Shown piece after piece: positions 15,550-25,776 of a DNA stretch of 31,324 nucleotides. Position 1 is the stretch's first letter, and every line of letters begins with the position of its first letter. The DNA comes from Armatimonadaceae bacterium (lineage in GTDB: Bacteria > Armatimonadota > Armatimonadia > Armatimonadales > Armatimonadaceae): the NCBI GenBank assembly GCA_030446525.1, contig JAUJNC010000066.1, positions 1 through 31,324 on the forward strand, written 5' to 3'. The position numbers were made by a program, and so were the translations under genes. The notes beneath the pieces are model-generated. The model searched no databases. It was not told where the DNA came from and worked only from the letters and a program-made list of their open reading frames with translations.

Positions 15550-16395
15550 CTACACGCTCACCAAAAGAACGCCCAGCAAGATCACGGCGACGCCCACCCA
15601 TTGGTTGGGGGCAAGGCGCTCGCGGAGCAGGGCCCACGCCAGCAGGACCGTCACGGCGCTGAAAAGCGAGGCCAGGGCGGTGACTATCGTCGTATACTCG
15701 GGGCGCACCCCGAAGAGGAACGCGATCCATGCCAGGGTGTCGGCCGCGGCGACGCCCAGCGCGAGCGGCCAGACCGCGCCGGCCGCGGGCCGCCCCGGTG
15801 CGGACGCCGCCCGCCCGGGTCTGAGCGCCAGCAACGCGCTGCCCGAGGCCATCACCTTGAGGACCAGGAGCGGCCAGACGGGGCCGAGCCGGGGGGTCAC
15901 GAAGTCGAGCATCCAGAACATGACGCCGAAGGCGAGCGCACTGCCGAGCGCGTGCGGGACGCCGGCCAGCGTCTTCTTCTCGGCGCCGCCGGGCGGACGT
16001 GTGGCGAGCACGACGCCCAAGAACAGAAAGCCAGCCCCCGCCAGTGCGGAGGCCGCGGGGCGCTCGCCGCTGGCGAACGCCAGCAAGGCCGTCACCACGG
16101 CGAAGCCGGACGCGATCGGCGACACCAGGGACAGCGTGCCGATCTCGAAAGCGCGGTACGTCAGCAGTAACCCGAGGACGTGGCAGAACCCGCTCGCCAG
16201 TGCCAGCGCCCAGGCGCCGCCGCCCCCGCCGGGGCTGTGCCCGCCAGCGAGCAGCAGGCCCAGCCAGGCGAGGAGACTCAGCGTCTGCGTGAGGACCATC
16301 GCCCGGGCCGTGCCGATGCGGCGCGTCAGGTAGGTGATCAAAAAGTCGCCTATGCCCCAACAAACGGCTGCGGTCAGGCCGAGGATTACACCCAT
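15550..16395 (-). CDS. EamA/DMT-superfamily transporter
   Basis: An intact protein of 281 residues from ATG 16395 (the frame extends to 16518, but that extension is not hydrophobic). It shows two tandem EamA repeats of about five membrane helices each: GVILGLTAAVCWGIGDFLIT opens the first, and GVPHALGSALAFGVMFWMLD opens the second. The final helix is GVAVILLGVLLVSV. The Trp/Gly-rich first helix and the ALLRERLAPNQWVGVAVIL ending are classic for DMT metabolite exporters. The transported solute cannot be inferred. It ends with TAG and is followed closely by the aldehyde dehydrogenase gene. Confidence 0.9.
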   Translation of the reverse strand: MGVILGLTAAVCWGIGDFLITYLTRRIGTARAMVLTQTLSLLAWLGLLLAGGHSPGGGGGAWALALASGFCHVLGLLLTYRAFEIGTLSLVSPIASGFAVVTALLAFASGERPAASALAGAGFLFLGVVLATRPPGGAEKKTLAGVPHALGSALAFGVMFWMLDFVTPRLGPVWPLLVLKVMASGSALLALRPGRAASAPGRPAAGAVWPLALGVAAADTLAWIAFLFGVRPEYTTIVTALASLFSAVTVLLAWALLRERLAPNQWVGVAVILLGVLLVSV

Positions 16396-16477
16396 GTCGC
16401 GATCCGATCCTGTGTCGTTGCCATAAGAATTGCCTGCTTTTACTTCGGCTGCTTCGGGCCGCGTCCTTAGGGCCTCA

Positions 16478-16495
16478 AAATGTGGGCACACATTT
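16478..16495. promoter_or_regulatory. Palindrome, possible operator between divergent genes
   Basis: AAATGTG-GGCA-CACATTT, a perfect 7-bp inverted repeat with a 4-base centre, 83 bp upstream of the EamA start and 238 bp upstream of the GGDEF gene. Its size fits a dimeric regulator site. No regulator gene is adjacent. Confidence 0.35.
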
Positions 16496-16615
16496 GGAAG
16501 GTATTTCATCGGCGACATGATAAATAATGAAGCTACCCGTGTGGGCTTGAACGGGGGCGCGGTCGCGGTGGTTCTGGGGACGGCGATTTGTGCCTAAAGA
16601 CGTCGGGGGCCCCTG

Positions 16616-16644
16616 CCGACAATCTTCTAGGCGGGGGTTGTCGG
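16616..16644. other. Inverted repeat in the 16396-16732 intergenic region
   Basis: CCGACAA (16616-16622) and TTGTCGG (16638-16644) with a 15-base loop. A possible -10, TACAAT (16673-16678), lies downstream but has no good -35. Apart from this and the palindrome at 16478, the 337-bp gap holds no gene I can support. Confidence 0.3.
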
Positions 16645-16732
16645 GAGCCGGACGACGGCGCGGCGACACCCGTACAATTGTTCCAAGTAGCTGCATGCGG
16701 GCGAGATCTAACTTCCGCGGAAGAACGCATTT

Positions 16733-19420
16733 ATGTTGCCAAAACGATGGTCACGTTTGCAGCGCGCCACCGTGCTCGGTTCCTTAGCCTATGCGGCGGT
16801 CTTCGTGTTCATGCTGATCGTGCGACCCGGCAGCCGGCCGTTCTACGACGCCTTTTTCAACACGTACCAGGTTTTCCCGCCGCTCTTTGCCGGCGTCTGC
16901 GCCGTGGCCTATGCACGGCGCGGGCGGCACGGCACGACGACGCGCCGGATCGGCTGGCTGCTCATCGGTTCGGGGTGTTTTTCCTTCGCGATGGGGCAAA
17001 GCACCTGGACCTACTATGAGAGTATCCGCGGCCTCGAGGTGCCCTTCCCCGGCTGGGCGGATATCGGCTACCTGGGCGCTTACCCGCTCCTGACCGCCGG
17101 CGTGATGCTGCTGTTCGGCAGCATGCCGGTCGCGGGGCGCACGCGCCAGATCCTCGACAGCGCAATTGCTGCCAGCAGCCTCGGCGTGCTGAGCTGGCAC
17201 TTCCTGGTGCAGCGGCTGTGGCACCAGTCGGACGTTTCGCTGCTGGGGAAGGTCATCAGCGTCGCGTACCCGCTCGGTGTTGTGGCGGGCCTGTTCAGCG
17301 CGCTCGTGCTCTTCAGTGTGGTGAACGCCAACCAGAGCCTGCGCCGTTCCTCGGCGTTCCTGGCAACCGGGATGCTGCTGCTCGCGTTCTCAGACACGGC
17401 CTTCACGTACTACACCTTGAACGGCACGTACCAGACCGGCAGCTGGAGCGATTGGGGCTGGTCTTTCGGCTGGATACTCATCGGGTACGCGTCCCTGCTG
17501 CCGCTATGGTGGCCACAGCAGGGCGCGCAGTCCGACGGGCAGCGGCCGGCGCCCGCGCAGGCGTCCGCCACGTCCCGGCTGCTGCGCGTGCTCGCCCCGT
17601 ATATCGCCGTCACCTCGGCCTTCCTCGTGATCGCGGTGCACAATTATGTGCAGCACGGCCGTGTGCGGGGCGCGGTTTACGCGGCGGCGTTGTGGCTTTT
17701 CTTTCTGGTGATCCTGCGACAGGTGTTCACGCTGCTGGAGAACCAGCACCTGACTGCACAGCTGCGCGCCTTTAACGAGAACCTCGAGCAGATCGTCGCC
17801 CGGCGCACCCGGCAGCTGACGGCGATTCACCAGCTCACCAAGGCGGTCAACAACACGCTGGAGGTGGAGCAGGTGCTGTCCGCCGCGGCGGAACACACCC
17901 AGCAGGCGCTGCAGGCCGATGCCGTCGTGCTGTGGCTGCCGGAAGGCGATGCCGCCTCGGGCGCTCCCGATCCCGGGCCGACCCTGGGGGTCTGCCTGCA
18001 CAAAGGTCTGGACGATCAGCCGGACGTGCTTAACTCGCTGAGCGAGCTGCCGGCGCGCGATCGGGTGGAGACCGTCTCGCTGCCCGCGCCCGCATCTCTG
18101 TTACGGGCGCCGCTGCTGTGGCGCGGGCGTTCGGTCGGCGCCATCGGCGTCATCCGCTGGGAAGGCGGCTTCGGGCACACTGATCTGCAGATGCTGGAGA
18201 GCATCGGCCTGGAGGTGGGGACTGCGCTGGAGAACGCGCGCCTGTATGGCGCCGCCGTGGAGGCGGCCGACAGCGACCCGGTGACCGGGCTGTTGAACCA
18301 CCGCGCCATCCACCAGCGGCTGGAGGTGGAGCTGCAGCAGGCGCGCGTGCAGAACCAGCCGCTGGCCCTGATCATGATGGACATGGACAACTTTAAGCTC
18401 TTCAACGACACCTACGGGCACCCCGCCGGGGACCAGGTGCTCCAGCGCGTGGCACAGGCGCTCGAGGAGGAGTGTGAAAAGCGTGACATCCTGGGGCGCT
18501 ACGGCGGCGACGAGTTCATCGTCATCCTGCCGGATTCGGACGTGCAGGAGGCGACCGCGCTGGCGCAGCACCTGCGCGAGCGCATGGTGCGCGAAGGGTT
18601 CCGGCCGGCCGCCCGCGAAGCGGGCGGAGCCGACGAGCGGACCGTCCCCGTCACGCTCAGCTTCGGCGTGGCCGCCTTCCCGGAGGACAGCACCAGCCGC
18701 CACGAGCTGCTCACGATCGCCGACGCCAACCTGTACGCCGCCAAGCACTCGGAGGAGGGCATCATCGGCACCACCCAGGCGCAGCGGGCCAACCGGGAGC
18801 TGCGCACGCAGGGGTCCTTCGGAGTCCTGGACGCCATGGTGACCGCCGTCGACAACAAGGACCGCTACACACATCGCCATTCGGAAGATGTGACCGAATA
18901 CTCGCTCTGGATCGCCGAAGAGCTGGGGCTCTCGGAGGAGACCATGCGCGTCATCCGCGTGGGCGGCCTGCTTCACGACGTGGGCAAGATCGGGGTGCCG
19001 GACGAGATCCTGCGCAAACCCGGCAGGCTCACCGCCGAGGAGTACGAGGTGATGAAACGGCACCCGGAGATCGGCGCGCTGATCATCGGGGCGATGCCGG
19101 ACATGAAGGCCATCGTGGACGCGGTGCGCTGCCACCACGAGCGCTGGGACGGCAAAGGCTATCCCGGCGGCCTCGCCGGCGAGGAGATCCCCCTCCTGGG
19201 CCGCCTGCTCGCCGTCGCCGACGCCTTCAGCGCGATGACGACGGCCCGGCCCTACCGCAAGGGGCTGGACTGGGAGGCCGCGCTGTAGGAGATCTGCGCA
19301 AACACCGGAACGCTGTTCGACCCGACGATGGCGCACGCTTTCGTGAGCGCCGCCGCCCGCCGGCGACCGGCGAGTGCACGTCACGCGCCGGCCGCCGCCG
19401 GCCTGTCCAGGGCGGCATAA
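16733..19420 (+). CDS. Membrane GAF-GGDEF-HD-GYP cyclic-di-GMP protein with one internal TAG
   Basis: Residues ~10-340 contain about nine hydrophobic helices forming a membrane sensor region. A helical linker (HLTAQLRAFNENLEQIVARR) leads to a GAF-like domain. The GGDEF domain carries DPVTGLLNHRAIHQRLE and RYGGDEFIVILPDS, an intact cyclase motif. The HD-GYP domain carries HRHSEDVTEYS, GGLLHDVGKIGVPDEIL and HHERWDGKGYPGG, an intact phosphodiesterase site. So it could both make and break cyclic-di-GMP. TAG 19286-19288 stops the frame after AMTTARPYRKGLDWEAAL, yet the following EICANTGTLFDPTMAHAF is the normal HD-GYP C-terminus and reaches TAA 19418-19420. I give the full extent; translation to 851 aa would end at 19288. 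No frameshifts. Confidence 0.9.
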
Positions 19421-19442
19421 CGATATTTGGTAAGGAGAAGGT

Positions 19443-20917
19443 ATGACAGTGATAGGAACCTACGAGGAGGCGTTGCAGCGGTTCGCCGACCAACCCGTCG
19501 TCACGATCGCGGCGGGCGCGACGTGCGCGTATTTGGGGGACGAGCGGAACCTGCGGGAGTTTCTCGTCGCGGACGAGACGGCGCGCCGGCTGCGCCGGGC
19601 GGGCAACACCGTTTTCTTTTTGCTGATCGACGACAGCCTCGACCCGTTGAACTTCCGCCACCTGCGTGTGGCCGTCCAAAAGGACCCCAAGCTGCTGGAG
19701 GAGTTCAAGCACTGGTGCGGTAAACCCATCGCGCGGGTGCCCGATCCGTGGGGCTGCCACGACTCGTACGCCTGCCACTTCGAAGAAGAACTGCTGGGCC
19801 GGCTGCACCACCTGGGCTGCCACCCGACCCTGATCACCACCGCCCACTTGTACGAGCGCGGCATGTACGCGCCCTATGTGCGCCTCGTGCTGGAGCGCTA
19901 TGACGAGATCCTGCGATTCCTGCAGACGCGCTTCGAGGGCTATCGACCGGACAAGCTTTTCTGGGTCCTGTGCCCGAACTGCCGCTACATCGACGAAACC
20001 GAGATCGGGTCGATCAAGGGCGGGTGCGTTTACGCGCACTGCTACGCTGCCGGCGGGCGATGGTCGTCCCGTTCGATGTTCTCCAGGGCAAGCTGAACTG
20101 GAAGCTCGACTGCGCCGTACGCTGGGCCCTTTTCAACATCGACGCCGAGCCGTTCAGCAAGGCGTACCTGGAACCGCAGACCGGCACGTACCAGATCGCG
20201 CAGGCGCTTTCGCGGCAGTTCTTCGGCGGCCAAGATGTGCTCCCGCTGCACTACGGCCTGGTGAAGATGGACAAGCAGTTCAGCTATAAACTATTGGAAT
20301 CGCTGCCGAGCGGGGCGCTGCGCGACCTGTTGGTGAAGCGCCCTTCCGCCGATATTACACTGACGCGCGATCTCGTCGTCACGGCCGCGTCGCGGCACGA
20401 GGTATTACCGGGACTCAGCTACCTGGACTTCGTCAAGCAGCTTTTGCCGATGTGGCTGCTCGACGCCTCCACCCTGGAACAGCGCGAGCCTGCGACGCAC
20501 GGCGTCGCCTTTGCCAAGCATTTCCTGGATTCCGAGGTGTGCCTGCACCTCCTGGCGCGCGAGCACTTCGAGGGCGAGCACTTCCCGGTCCTCGGCGCGG
20601 TGCACACTCTGCTCCGGCAGGTGATTGGGCTGCGCCGCGCCGCCTGCCCGTCCTGGGAGGCGTTCCGTGAATCCGTCAAACAACTGGTGGATTCCTTGGG
20701 CGGCAACAAAAAAGCCGCCCTGCACCGGCCGCGCCGGATCGTGGGCCAGGAGCAAGGGCTGCCGGTGGCGCGCTTTGTTCCTGCTGCCGCTGGGCTACCT
20801 GCAGATGCTCGAGTACATGCTGGATCTGCATCTGGGCGGATCGCGCCCGGGGATCGGGCGCCAGATCGGCCGTTGGCCGAGGAGGCTTGTCCTACCAGCG
20901 GTTATATTAGCACTTAA
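19443..20917 (+). CDS. Class I lysyl-tRNA synthetase-like protein with degenerate HIGH and KMSKS motifs (frameshifted)
   Basis: AAGGAG precedes ATG 19443. IARVPDPWGCHDSYACHFEE closely matches the archaeal LysRS-I sequence VPDPWGCHESYAEHF, and LYERGMYAPYVRLVLERYDE matches its next helix. NLREFLVADETARRLRRAG is the stretch that follows HIGH in LysRS-I, but the position of the (H)xGN motif reads CAYLGDERN. LCPNCRY…GGCVYAHC fits the zinc insertion. After a switch at ~20055, LNWKLDCAVRWALFNIDAEP matches [20 protein letters not shown]. The KMSKS position reads GLVKMDKQFSYKLL. A further switch near 20780 gives LLPLGYLQMLEYMLDLHLGG, so the exact end is unsure. With both ATP-site motifs altered, it is probably not a standard synthetase; the role is unknown. 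Confidence 0.7.
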
Positions 20918-20935
20918 CGCTAGAAAGGGGTACAG

Positions 20936-21825
20936 ATGACGATGCAATGGTTCCGCCGCATCGGGTGGCTGCCCTTGATCGGTTTATCCTGTCTTGCGCC
21001 GGCTCGGGCCGACGACGGCGCGATCAAGATGGGCATAGACTACTACTCCGGGGTGTCCGACCTGGAGGGCGAGCGGCGCTTCTCCGACGGCATGTGGGCG
21101 GGTTCCAGCGCCGCCTACCCGTCGGTCGGCTACCTGCGCTGGGAGGACGGGAAGGGCTCCGCGGCCAAGCTGTCGGTCGGACTGGGGTCGATGTATACGG
21201 ATCCCGGCAGCACCCTCGATCAGCCCGTCGAGGCCTGGTGGCAGGCGCCTGCCGGGAAAGCGAGCGTGACGGTCGGCAAGTTCTGGGTCCCCTTCGCACT
21301 GCAGGAGTGGCAGTACGAGACCAAGCCGGGCGTGATGCTCCAGTGTCCCGGGAGCGTACCAGGTGGCCGCCTCCGCCAACTACAACGAGGACACCCGCAA
21401 CGCGAACGCGTACCTGCGCCTCGGCCGCAGCTTCGGGCAGGACCTCGCACTCGGGGTTTCCCTGGGGGCGGCAAGGGCCTGTCCTACACACAGCGAGCAC
21501 GACCGCGCCTGGGGGCTGGACGGCTCCTTCGGCTGGCAGGGCTGGCGCGCGAGCGGCGAATACGTGGAAACCTGCGCGACTCGTCGTCCCGCCGCTTCTA
21601 TTTCGGCTACGGGAAGCTGTCGTACGAGAACCTGGGCGCCTGGAAACCCTTCGTGGCCCGGTACTTGTGGACCGACGACGGGGAAGCGTTCGGCCGTTTC
21701 CGGAGCACCACCTATGGCGTGGGCCATCAGGTCGCGCCGGGCCTGGCGCTCGAGGGCCTCTTGCCGCCACCTCAGACAGGGACGTGTCGTGGGTCCGGGG
21801 CCTGCACTGGACCCGGGAGCATTAA
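20936..21825 (+). CDS. Exported, porin-like beta-rich protein (frameshifted)
   Basis: GAAAGGGG precedes ATG 20936. A signal peptide (WLPLIGLSCLAPARA, cleavage before DDGAIKMG) is followed by alternating aromatic/polar strands: IKMGIDYYSGVSDLEGE, AKLSVGLGSMYTDPGS, KASVTVGKFWVPFALQEWQY, and in other frames DLALGVSLG, GLDGSFGWQGWRASGEYVET, FYFGYGKLSYENLGAWKPFV and GVGHQVAPGLALEGLL. The last strands end DVSWVRGLHWTREH, TAA at 21823-21825. About four switches. This looks like a medium-size outer-membrane barrel, ~290 residues, but no specific family is identified. A strong terminator follows, separating it from the ABC locus. Confidence 0.6.
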
Positions 21826-21842
21826 GGTCCTTCTCCGCGCGC

Positions 21843-21884
21843 GACAAAAAAACCGCGGCACACGGCGTGCCGGGTTTTTTTGTC
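21843..21884. terminator. Strong bidirectional Rho-independent terminator
   Basis: GACAAAAAAACC-G-CGGCAC pairs with GTGCCG-GG-TTTTTTTGTC. The GC core is flanked by an A-run on one side and a T-run on the other, so it terminates in either direction. It lies ~18 bp after the porin-like gene stop. Between it and ATG 21997 no clear promoter is visible. Confidence 0.85.
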
Positions 21885-21996
21885 GGCAGCAGGGGTGTGG
21901 CGGGTGGCCCCGTGATGAATGTAAGTCCGGACCAGGAGGGCACACGCAACTGGGGACGGGCGAAGGGGTTCTTACCGTAGGGAGGCAAGGGATAAC

Positions 21997-23820
21997 ATGC
22001 GGATCAAGCCAGTCGGAAAGCTCGTGATTTTGATGCTGGTGGCGGGCGTAGCCTTCGGCGCCTGGAGGTTGTGGGGGCGGCCTGTTCGGCAAGATCGCCC
22101 CGCAGGCCCGGGCCAAACCGTCCGCGGTCCCGCCGAAGGCGGACCTGCCGAACGTGGACGCCAACCCGAGCCAGGGGACCGTCACCAACGTCAGCACGCA
22201 GCTTCCCGGCAGCGAGCCGGGGTGTACGGACAAGCCCGAGGTGCGCCTGCTGCACTGGGCGTGGAACGCGCAGATGGGGCTGATGCTCGCCAACGGCGGC
22301 CCGCAAGCCACCGCGGGCAGCCTGATGTGCAAGCGGGGCGTCAATCTGAAGCTCATCCGCCAGGACGACCCCGCCAAGATGCAGGAGGCCTTGGTCGCCT
22401 TCGCGACCGAGCTGAGCAAGGGGAACGACAACCCGTCAAGGGCGCGCACTTCGTCGCGATCATGGGCGACGGCGGCGCGGCGTTTCTGAAAGGGGTCAAC
22501 GACGCGCTGAGGAAGCTGGGGCCGGGGTACACGGCGAAGGTCGTCGGCGCGATCGGTTACTCGCGCGGCGAGGACAAGTTCATGGGTCCGCCTGCCTGGA
22601 AGGCCGACCCGAATGCTTCCCGCGGCGGCGTGGTGGCCGGCTACCTGCGCGACGGCGACTGGAACATCGCGCAGAAGTGGCTGGGCGATAACGGCCTGCC
22701 CAACAACCCCGACGAGAAGACCTATGACCCCGACGCCCTGAACTGGGTGGCCGCGGACAGCTATATCGACGCCGCGGAAAAGTACGTGGCCGGGTACTCC
22801 GAAGAAACCCGCCCCGTGGTCCGCAACGGGCGTCGGACCGGCCAGACCAGAAAGGTCGCCGTGCAGGGCGTGGTGACGTGGACGCCCGGGGACGTCACGG
22901 TCGCCAAAGAGAAAGGCGGGCTGGTCTCGATCGTCTCGACCCGGGAGTACGCGTCCCAGATGCCGTGCGTGCTGATCGGCATCGACCGGTGGATGAAGTG
23001 ATAATCGCCCCCGCGTGGAGGGGATGCTCCAGGCGATCTTCGAGGGGGCGACGCGGTCAAGGCGAACCCGCCGCGCTCCGACCGCGCCCAGATCAGCGCG
23101 GCCGTGTACCAGGAGCAGGGGGCCGACGCGGCCTATTGGGGAGAAGTACTACCGCGTCGTGACGGAGACGGACAAGCAAGGGCAAGAGGTCGAGCTGGGC
23201 GGCTCGTCGGTGAACAACCTCGCCGACTGCCTGCTTGCGTTCGGTCTCGCCCGGCTCGGCCAACCTGTTCGCCGCGACCTACACCGTCTTCGGCGACATC
23301 GTCGGGCCCAGTACCCGGAGATCGTGCCGGGCTACCCGCCGGTCCGCGAGATCCTGGACACCTCGTACGTGAAGGCCGTCGCCAAGCGGGCGCGCCCCGC
23401 GGATCACGACCACGGCCATCGCCAAGGCGACGCCCGCTACGAGACGAGCGGCCCGTCCGCAACGTGGTCAGCCGTCGGTCCTGGAACATCCGCTTCAATT
23501 CGGGCAACGCCACCTTCACGCCCGAGGCGAAGCGCGACCTGGAGCGCCTGGGCCGCGACCTTCTCGTCGCGGGCGGCACGGTCGTCGAGATACACGGGCA
23601 TACCGACAACGTGGGAACCCCTCGTCGAACATGGCGCTGTCCGAGGAGCGGGCTTTCGCGGTGAGGCGCTGGCTGGAGAAGCAGTCCCCGGTGAACTTCC
23701 CCCAGGGGCGGATGCGGGTCTTCGCGCACGGCTCGACCAACCCCGTCGCGCCCAACAGCACGCCCCAGGGCGCGCGCAGAACCGCCGCGTCGAGTTGTCG
23801 TCCTCGATGGGACGAGCTAA
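21997..23820 (+). CDS. Membrane-anchored ABC solute-binding protein fused to a C-terminal OmpA domain (frameshifted)
   Basis: GGAGG precedes ATG 21997. An N-terminal membrane anchor ([20 protein letters not shown]) is followed by a Pro-rich linker and a solute-binding region of ~400 residues: [90 protein letters not shown] and [20 protein letters not shown]. The last ~115 residues form an OmpA domain: [45 protein letters not shown] and a final NRRVEL, which binds peptidoglycan. About nine switches are needed. At 22999 the TGA disappears if two A's are restored (AAG to AAAAG), giving [11 protein letters not shown]. The end is TAA 23818-23820. The permease and ATPase follow. Confidence 0.78.
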
Positions 23821-23828
23821 GACCGAAC

Positions 23829-23858
23829 CCCCGCCCCTTTCCCGGGAAAGGGGCGGGG
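23829..23858. repeat. Perfect 30-bp palindrome between SBP-OmpA and permease genes
   Basis: Two 15-bp arms (CCCCGCCCCTTTCCC and its exact complement) meet without a loop. It sits eight bases after the stop of the binding-protein gene and 21 before the permease ATG. It could partly terminate transcription, or set the ratio of binding protein to permease by protecting the upstream mRNA. Confidence 0.7.
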
Positions 23859-23879
23859 CTGAGGTACGGGAGACCAGCG

Positions 23880-24831
23880 ATGAACCCCACAACGGATAAA
23901 GCAGATGCCGCGACGCCGCCCTCCCCTGTGACGGCTGGGGCAGCCGGGGGCGGCCGAACAGAATGCGGTCGTCGAAGGCGCGCGCACCCGCGTCATGACC
24001 GGCGCGTGGGCAAGCGCCAGCGCCCGCCGGGCCTGCTCCCTTGCGCGCCTTGGCCGATCTTCCTGCCCAACCGTGCGGTCTCCGCCGCCACGATGCGCCT
24101 GATCGTCGGGGTGCAGATCGCGGCCGTGCTGCTCGTCTGGATAAACTCCCCGTTCCGCGTTCTGCCTCAGCCGGACGAGGGTCGCCCGGGCTCTGGGGAC
24201 CTTTGGCTCAACCAGGGGCTGGGGCCGGAGCTGTGGGCGAGCTTCACTCTCAGCCTCAAGGCGCTCGCCGTGACCACGCTCATCGCGCTGGCGCTCTCCT
24301 ATCTCACCGTGCTGCCTTTCTTCCGGCCGGTCGCCGCGGCTGTGTCCAAGGGCGGTTCCTCAGCCTGGCCGGGTTCACGTTCGTGTTCACCCCTGCTCCT
24401 CGGCGGCGGCCATCCGCTGAAGGTATCTCTGCTGGTCTTCGGGATGACCGTCTTCTTCGTGACCTCGATGGCCTCGGTCATCGCGGAGATCCCGAGGAGA
24501 AATTCGACCATGCGCGCACGCTGCGCATGGTCGAGTGGCGCGTCGTGGGCGAGTCGTGGTGCTGGGGACGGCGGACAAGGCGTTCGAGGTGCTGCGACAG
24601 AATGCCGCCATCGGTTGGCTCATGCTGACCTTGGTCGAGGGGATCGTCCGCTCGGAAGGAGGGGTGGGCGCGATGCTGCTCAGCCAGCAGAAACACTTCC
24701 GCCTTGCCGACGTCTTCGCCATCCAGATCGTCATCCTGCTCGTGGGGCTCGTGCAGGATTTCGGCATCGGCCTGTTACGCCACATCGTCTGCCCCTACGC
24801 GAACCTGACGCTGGAGAGAAAAGAGAATTGA
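23880..24831 (+). CDS. NitT/TauT-like ABC transporter permease (frameshifted)
   Basis: ATG 23880 has GGGAG upstream. A ~50-residue polar N-terminus precedes the membrane part: AATMRLIVGVQIAAVLLVWI, ELWASFTLSLKALAVTTLIA, LALSYLTVLPFF, FLSLAGFTFVFT, VSLLVFGMTVFFVTSMASVI, IGWLMLTLVEGIVRSEGGVG and FAIQIVILLVGLVQDFGIGL. The cytoplasmic coupling (EAA-like) loop is FDHARTLRMVEWRVVGE followed by VVLGTADKAFEVLRQN, the pattern of SsuC/TauC permeases. About five switches. It ends with TGA 24829-24831, overlapping the ATPase TTG start (TTGA). It should form the membrane channel for the solute delivered by the OmpA-fused binding protein. Confidence 0.78.
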
Positions 24832-25653
24832 ACGCGCCCGTTTGCTCGTACGGCGAGACTCTGCTGAAGGTCGAGGACGTCTCCCAGGTCCTCGGCGGGA
24901 GACAGATCCTGAGAAACGTCGACCTGGAGATATGCAACCTCATCCGCCCCGGCCACACGCAGGGCCAGGTGGTGGGGCTCCTCGGCCCGTCGGGTATGGG
25001 CAAGACGCGCCTGTTCCGCATCCTCGCCGGCCTCGACCAGCCCGATACCGGCACCGTGCGGCTGGGCGTGGAGGGCAAGCCGGTCGAGCGCGGGTCGGTG
25101 GGCGTCGTCGCGCAAAACTGCGCTCTCTTCGAGCACCGCACGGTGCTGGGCAACATCGTCGTCGCGGGGCGCCGCGCGCGGCTCTCGGTCAAGGAGGCGC
25201 GGGACAAGGGGAGGCGCTGCTGCGGCGCTTCGGACTGGAGGACCATCTGCGCAAGTACCCGGCCCAGCTTTCGGGTGGCCAGCGCCAGCGCGTCGCCATC
25301 GCGCAGCAGTTCATGTGCTCGGAGCATTTCCTGCTCATGGACGAGCCGTTCTCCGGCCTCGACCTCAACGCCCAGGCGCGGGTGATCGAGTTCATCGCGG
25401 AGATGGCGGGCTCGCACGAGTTGAAGACCTTCATCCTCGTCACGCACGACGTCAGCGCCGCCATCGAGGTATCCGACACGATCTGGTCCTCGGGCGGGAC
25501 CGGGACGAGGCGGATAACCCCATTCCCGGGGCACGGATCCAGAAATCGTACAACCTCGTCGAGCGCGGCCTCGCGTGGCAAAAAGACATCTCTACGACCC
25601 CCGCCTTCCACACCCTTCGGCAAGAGATCCGCGGGGTGTTCTCCCGCCTGTAG
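24828..25653 (+). CDS. ABC transporter ATP-binding protein (frameshifted)
   Basis: TTG 24828 overlaps the permease stop and has GGAG-rich sequence upstream. LLKVEDVSQVLGGRQILRNV opens the nucleotide-binding domain. Walker A is LGPSGMGKTRLFRILAG, the Q-loop is GVVAQNCALF, the signature LSGGQRQRVAIAQQ, Walker B FLLMDEPFSGLD and the H-loop ILVTHDVSAA. Switches at ~25210 and ~25490 restore EALLRRFGLEDHLRKYPAQL and the C-terminal tail GARIQKSYNLVERGLAWQKD…GVFSRL, TAG 25651-25653. All catalytic motifs are present, so the intact protein should hydrolyse ATP to drive the permease. An insert of ~10 residues before the Walker A strand (EICNLIRPGHTQGQVVG) is unusual. Confidence 0.88.
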
Positions 25654-25736
25654 CGGCAGAGCGTGCTCTGCCTTCTGTCTACAAGCCCAACGATAGATGC
25701 AGGCCCGGGCTCAGGCAGAGCGCGCTCTGCCGCTAC
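25650..25736. repeat. Inverted pair of self-palindromic repeats after the ATPase gene
   Basis: Arms of 23 bp (25650-25672 and 25714-25736) match as inverted repeats with one difference. Each arm also contains its own palindrome, GGCAGAGC-GY-GCTCTGCC. The left arm includes the ATPase stop codon TAG. Such doubled palindromes resemble REP-type or small non-autonomous elements, and they could also terminate transcription. Nothing else is seen between 25737 and the ribosome site AAGGAG at 25762. Confidence 0.75.
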
Positions 25737-25776
25737 AGGCTTTAGGAATGCTCGGGGTAAGAAGGAGACAGACCGC

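Noticed and set aside
7214..19288. UAG read as an amino acid (genetic code change or pyrrolysine-type recoding)
   Set aside because: TAG is used as an ordinary stop at credible gene ends (2356-2354, 10324-10326, 15552-15550, 28109-28111, 31200-31202). Two internal TAGs in a window rich in other lesions are better explained by mutation or error.
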